Below, piece after piece: positions 23,469 through 34,919 of a stretch of DNA of 64,000 nt (position 1 is its first letter; every line of letters starts with the position of its first letter). Below the pieces are notes generated by a model. It searched no databases. It had not been told where the DNA came from and saw only the letters and a list, made by a program, of their open reading frames with translations. The DNA comes from Deroplatys truncata (lineage: Eukaryota; Arthropoda; Insecta; Mantodea; Mantidae), in NCBI GenBank assembly GCA_030765065.1, contig CM060985.1, forward strand, positions 173,498,096 to 173,562,095. The letters run 5' to 3'. The position numbers and the translations under genes are program-made.

Positions 23469-24655
23469 TTATTTTCTCTACTATGTATAGTAAGTAGGAG
23501 AAGTATTGCATTCCACCCAAAAATTTGATACAATTCCGACTCACCTTTAAATAAATTGATACCAAGTTTCCACCAAAAATGCATTTTTTGAGGTGCTCTG
23601 AATCCAAATGCGCGCGCGCGCGTGCGTGCGTGAACAGCATAACTCAAAAATGAAAAGTAGGAAAAATATCAAACTTTGATATTTGAATTTAGTCTCTTTC
23701 AGGGATGTGACATGAAGATTTTCAAGAAATTCCCCCCATCCCAACTACCCTGTACATGGAACATTTTTCGAAAATTTTGATTTTCTAAAACATGGCTGTA
23801 ATGATTTTGATTAAATTAAATTTAGTTTTATTTATGGACGCTCTTTAACTTCTGTGGTCCTTAGCATCCCATTGTATATTGGGCATGAAAGGCCAGTAAT
23901 TTTGTTCATAGGCCTCTTTATCAGGCTTGAGGAGGTTCTTTTACGTGCTGTAAATCTGCGACACTGAACCACCGGCTTTACTTCCCTTCCGAAGGAAGCC
24001 ATGCTAAGGATTTTTACGCCCGAAAAAAGTCCATCGCCCTCTGCTGGGTTTGAACCCGCGACCTCAGGAACTAGAGGCTAGCATGGTAACCACTACACCA
24101 TGGAGGACAACAATTTTGATTAAGATACCATATATGAAGGTATTAACTTGACAAATAAAATGTATAACTTGAATTTTCTGGGAATAGCCAGTGAAGACAC
24201 CTTCATTTGGAAGAAATTTTGTATAATGTTGTATAACTTGTAAATGTTGAGCGATAGAGAAAATGCACCACACAAGAAATGTAGATCTCTTTAAGACACA
24301 CAATTTACTTATAATAAGTTTTTTTGTGCTTAAATTCTTTCTGAGATACCCGTTATTAATGTTTCAAATTGTTCAGTACTTGTGATTCAAAGTCCCATCA
24401 ATTTTCAGCTGTTTCTCATGATGTCATGGAAACTGTATGGAATTTTAAGGCCAGCATATAGCGTCCAGTTGTTGAACATTTGACTATCGCTGTTCTCTTT
24501 GTATCTATAACGAAATGTGTAATGTAGCTATTTCTGAAAAGGTGTATTTGGATTAAACGTAGTAGATATAAAAATAAGCTTTAGTAAGTATAGTTTGTAT
24601 ACCCACTAATAAAGATAGAGGGTAAAGAAAGTCATATGAATGTATGATTTTTTTT
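23469..24655 (-). mobile_element. MITE-A copy nested in reverse orientation, itself carrying a SINE
   Basis: Starts TTTCTCTACTATGTATAGTA and GGAGAAGTATTGCATTCCAC, and ends GTAAAGAAAGTCATATGAAT. Its microsatellite slot holds GCGCGCGCGCGTGCGTGCGTG. It is interrupted at ATGATTTTGATTAA by the SINE at 23815-24113. Confidence 0.8.
23815..24113 (-). mobile_element. tRNA-derived SINE (family S), full length, 10-bp target duplication
   Basis: Minus-strand head TCCTCCATGGTGTAGTGGTT followed by ACCATGCTAGCC, B box GGGTTCAAACCC, then a body with CCTTAGCATGGCTTCCTTC and CAAGCCTGATAAAGAGGCC, and an AAATAAAACTAAATTT tail. It is flanked by TTTTGATTAA at 23805-23814 and 24114-24123, the duplication expected of LINE-driven retroposition. 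The other copies are at 30011, 31950, 38296, 39905 and 63706. Confidence 0.9.
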
Positions 24656-24808
24656 TAGAAAGAAATTTAAAAAAATGTTCCATGTGAAATGTACTTTGGG
24701 GTAGAGGGATTTTCTTTAAAGTCTTTGTGTCACATCTTTGGACCATACTGAATCTAAATACCAAGTTTGATATTTGTCCAACTTTTCGTTTTTGAGTTAT
24801 GCTGTTCT

Positions 24809-24810
<2 letters not shown>

Positions 24811-24880
<70 letters not shown>
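24811..24880. repeat. Compound microsatellite C(n)(TC)n(AC)n
   Basis: A run of C, about 30 TC dinucleotides and five AC units, lying at the fixed microsatellite position inside a MITE-A copy. Confidence 0.95.
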
Positions 24881-25146
24881 GTACTAGTACACACCCTTTT
24901 TCTAAACATGCTTTTTTGGGATTCGGGGTGCATGAAAGTATGCATTTCTGGTGAAATTTTGGTATCAAATTTTTGGGTAGAATGCAATACCTTCTCTGCT
25001 TCTTATGTATGTGGTAGAGAAAGTAAATAAATCTGTACTTTAATGTGGATGTTGCTTTTTAATTTTGTGCTAATGCTTTCTGTTGTTTAATTAAAGATGG
25101 CAAGTTTGTAGAAGTATGTTGTTCAGCAGGTTAGGATAAGCACAAA

Positions 25147-25752
25147 ACGAAGCCAGGCCACCTGGTTGGTTACCTTGCAGGAAAGAATGAATAATGTTTT
25201 ATAATATAGGCATGCAGGACGGAGCTTGTTTGGTTGCTTGTGAGCAAGTTGGCTAACCTGCAGGTTTGGGAAGAATGGGTGCCCTCATTGCATTCGTTAA
25301 CTCGCTACTGGCTGGTTATTGTTTGCACAGGCATTATCTAATCCGAGCTTATTTCGCTCGTAGGTATATATATAAGACCCATTCTATGGAATCAAGTACC
25401 TCCCTACGACCAGAACAGATATGTCATAGCTAAGTTATGTAGCATCAGTAGTAAGTTGTTTAAAGTTTTCATAGCATGAACATTCTATGACATTGCATAT
25501 ACAAAAGAGCTAATATAATATAAATATTTGAGAGATTATTTGAAAACACTTTTCTAAAAAGTTGTTCAAACCTTTATATCAATGGTGATATTCACCAAAG
25601 ATATCTAGATACACTGGATGGACAGCTTATTTCCTTGTGGTTGATTATAATGCTTCCCATCTACTAACATTTCATCCGCACTCTTAGAATCCATAGTTGC
25701 AGCTGTAACCGCTATTAAACAAACCAGGTAACGGTGACCAGCCTGGCTTCGT
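25147..25752. mobile_element. Element bounded by ACGAAGCCAGGC inverted ends
   Basis: The left end ACGAAGCCAGGCCACCTGGT and right end ACCAGCCTGGCTTCGT are inverted repeats, with further pairing of GGTTACC with GGTAACG. The 606-bp interior has a TATA-like GTATATATATAAGACC at about 25362. No clear target duplication or coding frame is visible. It may be a MITE or an LTR-like element. Confidence 0.45.
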
Positions 25753-26323
25753 CTTTTATATATACCCTTAACATTGATGTTGTCTCCAAATATTTAAGTT
25801 GTAAGGACTAGTATGACTGAGTGGATTAGTAAAACTTTGGTATCAGCTACTACATTTTCATTCAGAATATATTTCAAAAACCTTTGTCTTCATTGTCAGT
25901 TTTGTATCCATTGGTGATACCCTAATTCATTGTTAGTTATACTGTGATCTACCTGTCTAGCGGAGAACTTCACTGGAACACCTAAGAAACTTAAAACTTA
26001 AGCAAGCAGACAAATGTGAAAATGCTTTTAAAACATGCCAAAACTCCAGGAGAACTCTAATGAATTTTGAATTCTGGCAGTAGATGACAAAGAAGTTCTC
26101 CTTAGGCAGCTAGATGGCAGTACAGGTGACACGGAATTAGGGATCCCTTCCAGATTCCAGTAGACATACAGCTGACAATGGAAATGACGTCTTCAAAACA
26201 TATTCTAAAGGAAAACTTAATAAGTAAAACTAAAGTGTCACCAATTCACTTACAATTTCAATTATGTTAGAAAGCTTCACTCTTTATAATCACTTTTAAT
26301 AACTTAGCGAAGGACTGGTGTGT
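25753..26323. other. No recognisable feature
   Basis: Intronic AT-rich DNA before the mariner element. No repeat or coding signal was recognised. Confidence 0.35.
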
Positions 26324-26325
26324 TA

Positions 26326-27627
26326 CGAGGGCTGTCCCAGAAGTACCTGACCTAACAAAGAAAACACAAAAATGTTGGGATAAAACATCTTTATTTCTCT
26401 ACATAGTCTCCTTCAGCTCGATGAACTTTTCGCAGCGATGTTCAATAGCTTCGATACCCTGTTTATAGTGAGAACCGTTGAGTTCTGCAAAATAGCCATC
26501 AACTGCAGACTCCACCTCTTCATTGTTGGCAAATCTTTTACCACCAAGCCATTTCTTCAACTTTGGAAACAGAAAATAATCAGAGGGGGCTAAATCTGGC
26601 AAATAGGGTGCATGAAGAAGCAATTTGAACTTTTAGCTCATTGATTTTGGCCATGGCAATAATGGATGTACGAACTGGTGCATTGTCTTGATGAGACAGA
26701 ACTTTCTTTTTGGCTAAATGCGGCTGTTTTTGCTTGATTTCATCATTCAAACACTGCATTTAGTTTGCATAATGCTTGCCATTGATTTCTTTTCCTTTTT
26801 GAAGATAATCAGGAAAATTATCCCATGTGCATCCCAAAAAACTGATGCCATGTCCTGGCCTGCATATGGAACTGTCTTCACCTTCTTTGGAGCTGATTCT
26901 CCCCTTTCAATCCACTTCGTCTCAGGTGTGAAGTGGTGGACCCACGTTTCATCCATGGTTATGAATCGATGCAAAAGCTGGGCTTCATTGCAGCGAAACA
27001 TCGCCAAACACTGCTGAAACATCCTCACGACATTTTTGTTCCATTGTGAGTAAATGCGGTACCCATTCTACACACGGCTTTCTCATATCTAAATTTTCAG
27101 TCAGTATGCGATGTACAACACGTTTTGAAATGCCTACGATGGCTGCTAGCTCGTGCACTGTCAAACGATGGCTGCTAGCTCGTGTACTGTCAGACGACTG
27201 TCATCCAATACCATTTTGTGGATTTTCCTCACAATTTCTGGCGTGGTCACCTCATTTGGTCGACCATTGCGATGTTCATCTTGGCAGCTCGTACGGCCTT
27301 GCTTAAACTCTGTCACCCAATATTTTACTGTTGTAAACGAAGGAGCAAACTCCCCCAGAGTAGAATCTAGCTCAGCTTTAATATCAGTTGGACTAAGACC
27401 TTTCGAATGAAAGTATTGTATCACATAACGATGGCCAGTTTTATCCATGTTTACAAATTCACTGAGAGAGTTCACTATTAATGGCTGCCAAACAATTACT
27501 AAACAACGTATAATCGCCAAATCTCAAACTTAAGCTTTATAAGGTTGGTACTTTCCACCATAGTCATTTATTTGAAACAACCACCACTATATATACATCA
27601 GGTCAGGTACTTCTGGGATTGCCCTCG
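26326..27627 (-). mobile_element. Full-length mariner element, TA target duplication
   Basis: 1302 bp, the usual mariner size, with termini CGAGGGCTGTCCCAGAAGTA and the inverted TACTTCTGGGATTGCCCTCG, each next to a TA. It carries a minus-strand transposase pseudogene. Because both ends and flanks are intact, it entered as a complete unit and then decayed in place. Confidence 0.95.
26399..27448 (-). pseudogene. mariner transposase (DD34D), inactivated
   Basis: Starts at an ATG at 27448 (MDKTGHRYVIQYFHSKG). The helix-turn-helix domain ends in WVTEFKQGRTSCQDEHRNGR, close to the mariner WF..F..G....D..R.GRP pattern. The catalytic blocks follow: ITMDETWVHHF (first Asp), VFWDAHGI (second Asp) and APYLPDLAPSDYFLFPKLKK (third Asp), ending in FIELKETM. 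The frame is broken by a 29-bp tandem duplication at 27137-27194 in the LTVHELAAIV region and by another shift between the second and third Asp blocks. Not functional. Confidence 0.92.
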
Positions 27628-27766
27628 TACATTATATCAAAGCAGTAGCACCATTTTCACTCTGACCTGACTATTATTGATTTTTGTTGGAATATCATGT
27701 TTTAGATTTATTGATACAGCTTTACATTTGCATGTTTTGAATACTGATGTTATTTTTGCATGCCAG

Positions 27767-27802
27767 CTGTGGCGTGAAGGTTCGTTGCAGAATAGATGAC
27801 AG
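27767..27802 (+). CDS. Candidate 36-nt microexon of the host gene
   Basis: TATTTTTGCATGCCAG (pyrimidine-rich acceptor) precedes it and ACAG|GTGAGG (strong donor) follows. The 36 nt are phase 2 to phase 2, so inclusion between exons 2 and 3 keeps the frame and adds SCGVKVRCRIDD before the shared Arg. It lies on the coding strand in the 17.9-kb intron and outside recognised transposons. Twelve residues are too few to judge coding potential; transcript data would decide. Confidence 0.4.
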
Positions 27803-28245
27803 GTGAGGGTGCCAACAGATCATTAATAGTAACTCTGGGACAGTTAATGTTTTTGTTCATATACACCTGTGCTTTAGCTCAGCATTCAAGTTTCATATAA
27901 ACTTATTCCCACAACATTATAGGATAAGGCCCCCTTATCTCCCCAAGCAAACCGTTGCCTGGCGCTGAAGGATGCCACCCTCCATATGATAAGCTTAGGC
28001 CATGGCTGCATCCCATTACATGTGAAAATCTAATTATACAATGCAAGATGTGTTCTACACATAGAGAAACTGCAGCAACATAATGGCAACTTTTGTTTCA
28101 TCAAAACTTGCACTCTTGATTCCTGTGCAGAATAGCTGCTTACTTTAGTTACCAGTTCAGAAGGAAGATAATAAAAAAATTGCCATAGAGAAAATTAAAA
28201 AAGTGTAAAACTCATGTATGAGTTAAAAAAATCATGTAAACTTAG
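27803..28245. other. No recognisable feature
   Basis: Intronic DNA. A short MITE-A start (TTTTTACTTTCTCTACCACA) appears at about 28246-28325. Confidence 0.35.
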
Positions 28246-28489
28246 GTCTTTTTACTTTCTCTACCACATATCTACTGTCCATTCCAACCCAGAGTGCCTT
28301 TCACTGAAAACAAACTCCTTGTATTATCCACGTGAAAGTAGTTCGCAATCCCCGCCCCTCCCACGTGCTTGTTGAACTCTGTGTAAAAAATCTATTAAAA
28401 TGCACCCTGTGTGAGAATCATAGTTCAAATGCAACCTGAGGTAAGAATCGATTTTATAAATATGAGGTAATGAATATTTTACTTACGTT

Positions 28490-28890
28490 AATCACAATCC
28501 TCGAGCAAAAGTGCAACACTGAAATCCGAATCCTCCAAAGATGACTCAGCTGCCATATCGGAATCAGAACTACTCTCCAAAATAATGACAAGCTTATCCA
28601 CAATTCCACAGCACTGTCACACTTAAAACAAGTTCCCACATTTGATTCTCATCTTCTATGTTCTATTATGTCTGTTTATATTCCTTGCGTGCTTTGGTTA
28701 CACTTCTCACTGAAATGCATGTAAAATCCGATATTAGTTTCGTAATATGCACTAATGCAAGTGTTGGGTATTTCTGTAATAGTGAGTTGAATATATGAAG
28801 TATTGTTTGTTTTCGCCTTTTCTTTAACTGTTTCCCGCTTTTGTGTTTGAACAGTTTGTTTGCACTACATGCACCTTCCTCTGCCATGAG
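28490..28890 (-). pseudogene. Internally deleted transposase-like remnant (helix-turn-helix head plus acidic tail)
   Basis: From 28887 downward the minus strand reads MAEEGACSANKLFKHKSGKQ, then KKRRKQTILHIFNSLLQKYP and a SVRSVTKARKEY block. This resembles the helix-turn-helix heads of a widespread insect Tc1/mariner-like (DDE_3) group. A further minus frame at about 28620-28490 reads IVDKLVIILESSSDSDMAAE then SSLEDSDFSVALLLEDCD, an acidic tail of the kind seen at the other end of such proteins. The catalytic middle is absent. Assignment rests on recall only. Confidence 0.35.
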
Positions 28891-30010
28891 ATCTCAAATA
28901 CCAACTGACTAAATCACAAGATTTAACCTGAGCTGAGCTAATGTGTGTTAGCGTATTATGAATGACTGTTTGCTTATCATATTTCCTGTGTTACGCAAAG
29001 TGTTTATTCGGTACTCAGATAGCACCTCTGGGAATTCATTGCTGCATTTCTTGCATATGTAAGAGAGTGGCAGTCATACATACGGTTGGTATTAACAAGC
29101 AAGATACTCTCGGTGATAGCGCAACAGCAGACGAAAATAATATTTTGTAATCTCTTAACAGCTAGGATATATCCATTACCTTTAACGATTAGTTCTTATG
29201 ATAACCGCAATAAAATGTGCAGTTCTATACCTTTCCTGCTCCAATATTTCATAATACAATGCATGTATTAAGAAACTATTTACGTTGACGTAAGAGTGTG
29301 TTCTTGGGTTTGTGACAACCAGAAGCACACGCTTCTGTTTACATCAGAGGGAACTCTGGTTTGGAATGGACAGTAGTAGGTAGAGGAAGTATTGTATTCC
29401 AACCAAAAATTTGATGTTGAAAATTTACCAGAAATACATGTTTTGAGGCTCCCTGAATTAGAAAAAGGCCTGTGTTTGTGTGTGTGCGTGTGCACGCGTG
29501 TGTGTCAACAGCATAACTAAAAAACAAAATGTCAGATAAATAAAAACTTGGTATTTAAGTTCCGTTTCTTCCAAAGATGTAACATGATTTTCAAGAAAAT
29601 ACTCCTACCCCAAACTATCCTGTGCATGGAATACTTTTCAGTATTTTTGATTTTCTCAAAAATAGCACTAACGATTTTGGCTAGGTGCTAGGTACAAGGC
29701 ACTAACTCAGAAAAATACACCCAGAAAATTAAATCTGACCCAGCAATGCCATTCAACAACTATTTTGTAAATATAATAAATCAGCTCTTGGGGAAAAGTG
29801 AAGACTTAAGGCAATATGAGCACATTTCTATAAATCCAGACACAGTGTTTCTGTAACCTATTTCCAAAGAAGAAATGAACAGCATTCTTAAAAATAAAAA
29901 ACAAACACACTCATGATTTAGATGAATTACCCGATTGTATCCTTAAAAAATGTGCTCAATATTTGGTAGACCTCCTTTGCTACTTGATAAGTTTCTCCCC
30001 CTCAATATTT

Positions 30011-30303
30011 GTTGTCCTCCGTGGTGTAGTGGTTACCATGCTAGCCTGTAGTCCCGAGGTTGCGGGTTCAAACCCGGCGGAGGGCGATGGATTTTTTTTG
30101 GGGGCGTAAAAATCCTTAGCATGGCTTCCTTTGGAAGGGAAGAAAGCCGGTGGTCCCATGTCGTAGATTTACATCATGTAAAAGAACCCCAAGCCTGATA
30201 AAGAGGCCTCTGTGTAAAATTTCCGATCTTTCACTCCCAATATAGAATGGGACACTAAGAACCATAGCAGTTAAAGAGTGTCCATAAATAAAGCTCAGTT
30301 TCT
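30011..30303 (+). mobile_element. tRNA-derived SINE (family S) in the LINE
   Basis: The head TGTCCTCCGTGGTGTAGTGG, B box GGGTTCAAACCC and a CGGCGGAGGG that pairs with the start keep a near-complete tRNA shape. The body and the CATAAATAAAGCTCAGTTTC tail match the copy at 23815. Sequence resembling TCTCCCCCTCAATAT occurs on both sides (second side TTCCCCTCTCTATAG), a worn target duplication. It lies between two RT blocks. Confidence 0.88.
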
Positions 30304-30751
30304 TTTTTCCCCTCTCTATAGGAACTTTTCCAAATTGCTTTAAAAGAGCTAAAATCGCACCAATCCATAAGAAAGAAGATAGGGACAAAGTTGAAAATTG
30401 CAGACCTATATAACCTGTGCTCCACATAAAAAATACTGTAAACGGCAATGTACACTCGAATTGACAACTTTCCTGAAGTATCAAGTATTAAGCACAGCTC
30501 AAAATGGATTTGTGAAAGGAAAATCGATAGAAACTGCAATATTTCGTTTCATTGCAGATGTACTTAATTCACCAGACAAAAAAAGAACGCAATGCAGGAC
30601 TCTTCTTGGTTCTCTTGAAGTCACTTGAGCTTGTCAAATACGACATATTATTAAAAAACTTGGATCTTTGTGGCATGAGAGGAAAAGCAACTTTTTTGGT
30701 TCAAACCATACCTAAGCGAACGAAGGCTGGTTGTTGAAATGACACAAAAAA

Positions 30752-31585
30752 ATCTGATGTGTTACACTCACATGACTTTCTCTACTCTTGTACAAACTAT
30801 TTTTACAAATGCTTATTCTCCATATGCTTCATGTTAATGGAGATATCGAGATGTTAATCTTATTGCTAATTTTCTTGTAGATGCAAGGGGAATTGCTAGA
30901 CTTTAAGCAATAGTCAAATATTTTAAGAGCTGGTTTCTATGTGGAGTATTCCATTCTCTTTGCATTACCAGGACAAAAAAAATGAATAACGAATTTGAGA
31001 AAAAGTATAAGTATTGGAAAATTTAAGGGAATAACAAGCAATATCTCGAAAATGGTTCACCCAACAAAAAGAATGTATATGACATAAATTGTGTATTCTA
31101 ACGTGATCTACATTTTTTGTGTAGTAATTTGTCTATCTCTTATGGTTTACCAGTTATGCAAAAGTTGTTCACAATGAAGAATACTTTTGGAGACATTCCC
31201 AGAAAATTCGAGATATACATTTCATTTGTCATGAAAATATCTTAAGCATATGATATTTTAATCAAAATCGTTGAGCCATTTTTGAGAAAATTAAAATTTT
31301 CAAAAAATGGTCCCTGTAAAGGGTATTCTGGGATGGGGGGATTTTCTTGAAAACCTTTGTGTCGCATCTCTGGAAGATACTGAACCTAAATACCAAGTTT
31401 GGTGTTTATCCGACTGTTCGTTTCTGAGTTATGCTGTTCACAGACACACACACGGACTTGTTTCCAAAAATGCTTTTGTTTTTATTCAGGAGGTCTCAAA
31501 ACATGTATTTCCGGTGAAATCTCGGTATGGAATTTTTGGGTGGAATACAATACTTCCCCTACTTACTATACGCAGTAGAGAAAGT
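30752..31585 (+). mobile_element. MITE-A, near-complete 834-bp copy in the LINE
   Basis: Starts ATCTGATGTGTTACACTCAC and ends ACTATACGCAGTAGAGAAAG then TA. It closely resembles the copy at 12756-13575. A 106-codon frame at 31307 reads KGILGWGDFLENLCVASLED, as in other copies. The microsatellite is short (CAGACACACACACGG). Confidence 0.88.
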
Positions 31586-31949
31586 AAAAATGAGAAGACA
31601 GGCCCGTATTACTCCCCATATATGTAAATAATTTACCAACCTATTTGCCATCCACATACCATCACTTTATTTGCAGATGATACCATGGTAGACATCAAAG
31701 GATACAAAACAATGAAAGAGATACAGACAAAGGTTTCATTGTTAACACAAAGAATACAAAAAATGAATTATTAATTAATACTGAAAAATGCATAGCTATA
31801 TTTTTTTGTCACTGACATCACCAAATCTGCATAAGCCACAGATAGTACTTGACAATTAAGGCTGGTTCACACTGGCCCGAGAACAGTAACCAAAACAGAA
31901 ACAAGAACGGGAAGCAATGCAGCACACAAGATTTTGGTTTACAATAGCG

Positions 31950-32218
31950 CAGTAACATACCATGAACTCTAGTTCCCGAGGTCACGGGTTCAAACCCGAT
32001 GGAGGGCATTGGATTTTTTCGGAGGTAAAAATTCTTAGCATGGCTTCCTTTGGAAGGGAAGTAAAGCTGGTGGTCCCGTGTCATACATTTACGGCATGTA
32101 AAAGAACCTCAAGCCTGATAAAGAGGCCTCTGAGCAAAATTACCAGTCTTTCACGCCCAATATAGAATGGGAGACTAAGGACCACAGCAGTTAAAGAGCA
32201 TTCATAAATAAAACTCAA
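31950..32218 (+). mobile_element. SINE (family S), 5' head worn
   Basis: B box region CACGGGTTCAAACCCGATGG and body CTTAGCATGGCTTCCTTTGG, CAAGCCTGATAAAGAGGCCT match the other copies. The A-box side is degraded. The tail is CATAAATAAAACTCAATTTA. Confidence 0.85.
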
Positions 32219-32733
32219 TTTAATTTTTAGCCTGGTAACGAGAATGGGAATGGTTTCACTGATCATACCAATCACAAAGTGGAAAGTCGATTTTGTGCAT
32301 TGGGATTTCATTTGTTTTTAACTGAGCAGTGATATTTTTTTCAGCTGTTTGCGTTTCAGTCAGCATAATGTGGGTCAGCAAAAACATTATTTAAATGCAT
32401 ATTTATTACATTTCTGATACCTGTAGTTGTACCAAGCTTTCATTCCTTTATTTAAAGGTGTACATTACAGCTGTTTATTGTTCTTTGTTACTAGTTTTTG
32501 CCATTGTTTCTGAGGCAATAGCCAGTTTTGAGTTGCATATAAACTACAGATGACCCTTTCATGAGAAAAACAAACGTTTAATGCATCTGGGGTGTCAGGA
32601 TTTTAGGTTAGGGAGCACATATGCTACTAATTTCTTGCAGTTTCATTTTCCAGCTATAGAACTATAGGGAGCACTAGTGGCTGTTTCATGTCACAGCCAC
32701 CTAGAATAACCTCTACAGTGAAGAGTCTTAATA

Positions 32734-34919
32734 GGTGGAATGCATAAAATCCAAGCTTTGTCTTGAAGATTAGTTTTTAAGTTAAAGCGAAAGCTTTAAG
32801 ATTAATCTACAAGATTAAGCTTTGGCTTGTTCAACTCATGCATAAAAAGAATCTTAATCTAGCAAGCTTTCGCTAGACGTTTTTCCAGCAAACGCTTGAA
32901 ATACATTGCGCGCGCAGCTGTCGTCTGCCAAATGCGGCTCATAACTGTTGTCTCATGTGGCGAGTACAGAAGTGTTTTGCGAATACGGTACCTAACCTAT
33001 ATCGAAGTTATATGCGTAATGGCAGACGAAGTGAATATTCAGAATACCTTTCTAGCAATTCTTAAGCAGTTTCCAATACTGTTGAATAAATCGCAAATCC
33101 CAAGCATCAAAGAAGAAAAAGTGAACGCTTTGCAAACCACCTGCATCAAACTGGTAGAAATTTTAGGCAGAAGATTCACACCACAGCAGGTGCAGAAAAA
33201 GATTGAGAATATGAAGACCGAATTAAAAAGAAAAACTGACCGTAAGGCCACGGGAAATCAGAAAATAAGGTTAAAAAGGTGGGACGAAGAATTTCTGCAG
33301 CTGCTTGATGGCGAAAGCAACCCAACCATTGGTAGGATTCCAGGTAAGAATGCGAGTCGATCTCAGGAGCCAATTATTTAGAAGTTTCTGTGTAATTGTT
33401 GTTTGCTTTGGTTTGTAGTATCAAATGCAATTTAAAACTTATTCTGTAATGTGATACATGTTATACGTAACTGCTATAAATATAAATATATCGTGAAATT
33501 ACAGCGAATGATGAAGTACGTAACAATATGATACTACTTTGGCAAAAAAGGACAGTTTCAAATTCTTTTTTTGCTTCATTATGAATTTTATCAGGTTCTT
33601 CAAGACAGTTTTCAAACGGGTTTACAATGACTTTCCTGTAAACAACACTAAAATTGCTTATTTTAGTTGCCTTTATTTCTGGTTAACAACTGGACGTTGC
33701 TGAGTTTACCATTTATATAAGTTTTATTGGAAAATCTTTCTTTTCTATTGTGGCTCCTCTAGTTCGAAGAGTTCCAAAATGTAACTGTCTATAGCTCTTG
33801 TTTGATGGAGCTAGTTTTACCAGCTTATAACTAATTTCTCTTAAGAAATTTCTCATTTTCATTGAGATTTGAAGTTATTATGAGCAAAAGTAATCTCAAC
33901 ATTTATACGTAAGATGTTAATTATTGAAAGAACAATGACAATTAACATCATCCCTCTGCTACTGAAGAAATTTTACTGTTAGGATCACCTCTGAATAATC
34001 TAATGAAGGTTACATTACTACTAACTAAGCCCCGGATTCTTAGGTTCTGACCTATTTTATTCCTGACCTCCTATACTCCAAACTTCGGTTTATATTAATG
34101 TTTTAGTTACCAATGAGTAATATACTTCAATTTTATAGAGCCTAAATTGACCTAATTTTACGTTAGGACCTAATAAAACCTAGATTTATGAATATAAAAG
34201 TATTTTTAAAACTAAGGGAGACCGTTCGAATAAGGAAACTATTAAATAATTAGATTATGAAATCTTGCGCAATACCTTACAATAATAAGCTTTAATTAAA
34301 CCGTCCGCCACAATAATAAAGTAATTAAAACGTTCGCCGCCTTCAGTTATCATTTTCTAGCTATGTCGAAAGATGTGGTCAGTGGCCAGTGGCACGCGGC
34401 ATTTCTGAAACGTGTGATGTTTACATGCCGCAATAATAGTTGAAAACTAGAGGCAAACATTTTAATAGCGCTGTTGAGTAGTATGCATTATTGCTTCTTC
34501 CGTTATAGGGAGCTTCTAACACGACATTTTTTAATTTGGTACTTTCAAATACATACTAAAGTTACAGTTAATTTAACTTTTTACACTTTTCTTTGACGGA
34601 TATTCATGAACTGTGCCATTTTGTGTGATAAAACAACTCTTAAGACTTCTCTTGTATGAATCAAGTCACCTACTGAGGTAGCTTGAAAAAAGTCAAGATT
34701 AATCTAGAGGAAGTGAAGCTTTCGCTTGTTTTATGCATCGGATTTGCACCTTAAAGTCAAGTCATTGCTGGAAAATTCAAGCTAAAGCTAGGCACCTAGC
34801 TGGCTCCAAAGCAAATGCTAAACGTAAGTCAAGTCGAAGCTGTTTTATGCATTAAAAGCCAAGATTACACTTGAAAATTAGCAAGGTAAAGCTTATGCTT
34901 GACTTTATGCATTCCACCC
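32734..34919 (+). mobile_element. Harbinger-like element carrying a Myb/SANT gene
   Basis: 2186 bp with termini GGTGGAATGCATAAAATCCA and the inverted TGACTTTATGCATTCCACCC, and flanking AATA at 32730-32733 and 34920-34923. Subterminal regions are dense in AAGCTT/TCAAG-type repeats in both orientations. Paralogous empty sites exist in the other family H MITEs (51130-51180 and 56750-56800), where the flanks run together with a single AATA-like site. It encodes a Myb/SANT-like protein but no visible DDE nuclease. Harbinger autonomous elements pair such a protein with a nuclease, so this is a deletion derivative or a partner-dependent element (inference). Confidence 0.8.
33019..33343 (+). CDS. Myb/SANT-like DNA-binding protein, first coding exon
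   Basis: Starts at ATG 33019 (MADEVNIQNTFLAILKQFPI); the frame is open from 32896, but this start is favoured because homologous domains begin close to here. About 108 residues follow a trihelix/Myb-like pattern: FLAILKQFPILL, KEEKVNALQTTCIKLVEI, then RRFTPQQVQKKIENMKTELK and KRKTD...RLKRWDEEFLQLL. A strong donor, CCAG|GTAAGA, at 33344 suggests the gene continues in a second exon; without splicing the frame ends at 33381. Such proteins guide PIF/Harbinger transposase to element ends. The frame is undamaged, unlike almost every other transposon protein here. Confidence 0.7.

Larger units (their letters stand above)
22927..25026 (+). mobile_element. MITE-A copy split by an opposite-strand MITE-A
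   Basis: The first part, 22927-23468, starts ATCTCATGCGTTACATTCGC and ends within AATCGTTTTAGCCATTTTTA. The second part, 24656-25026, resumes at AAAATGTTCCATGTGAAATG and runs to GTGGTAGAGAAAGTAAA. The two halves join exactly where other family members read GAGCCATTTTTGAGAAAATT. The internal microsatellite here is C9(TC)n(AC)n. Confidence 0.75.

Noticed and set aside
30011-30085. Functional tRNA gene
   Set aside because: The tRNA-like part continues into a body and tail shared with five other copies, so it is a SINE head.
34029-34200. A second copy of the hAT end seen at 43920
   Set aside because: The resemblance (CCCGGATTCTTAGGTTCTGA) is short and no matching opposite end was found inside the Myb element.
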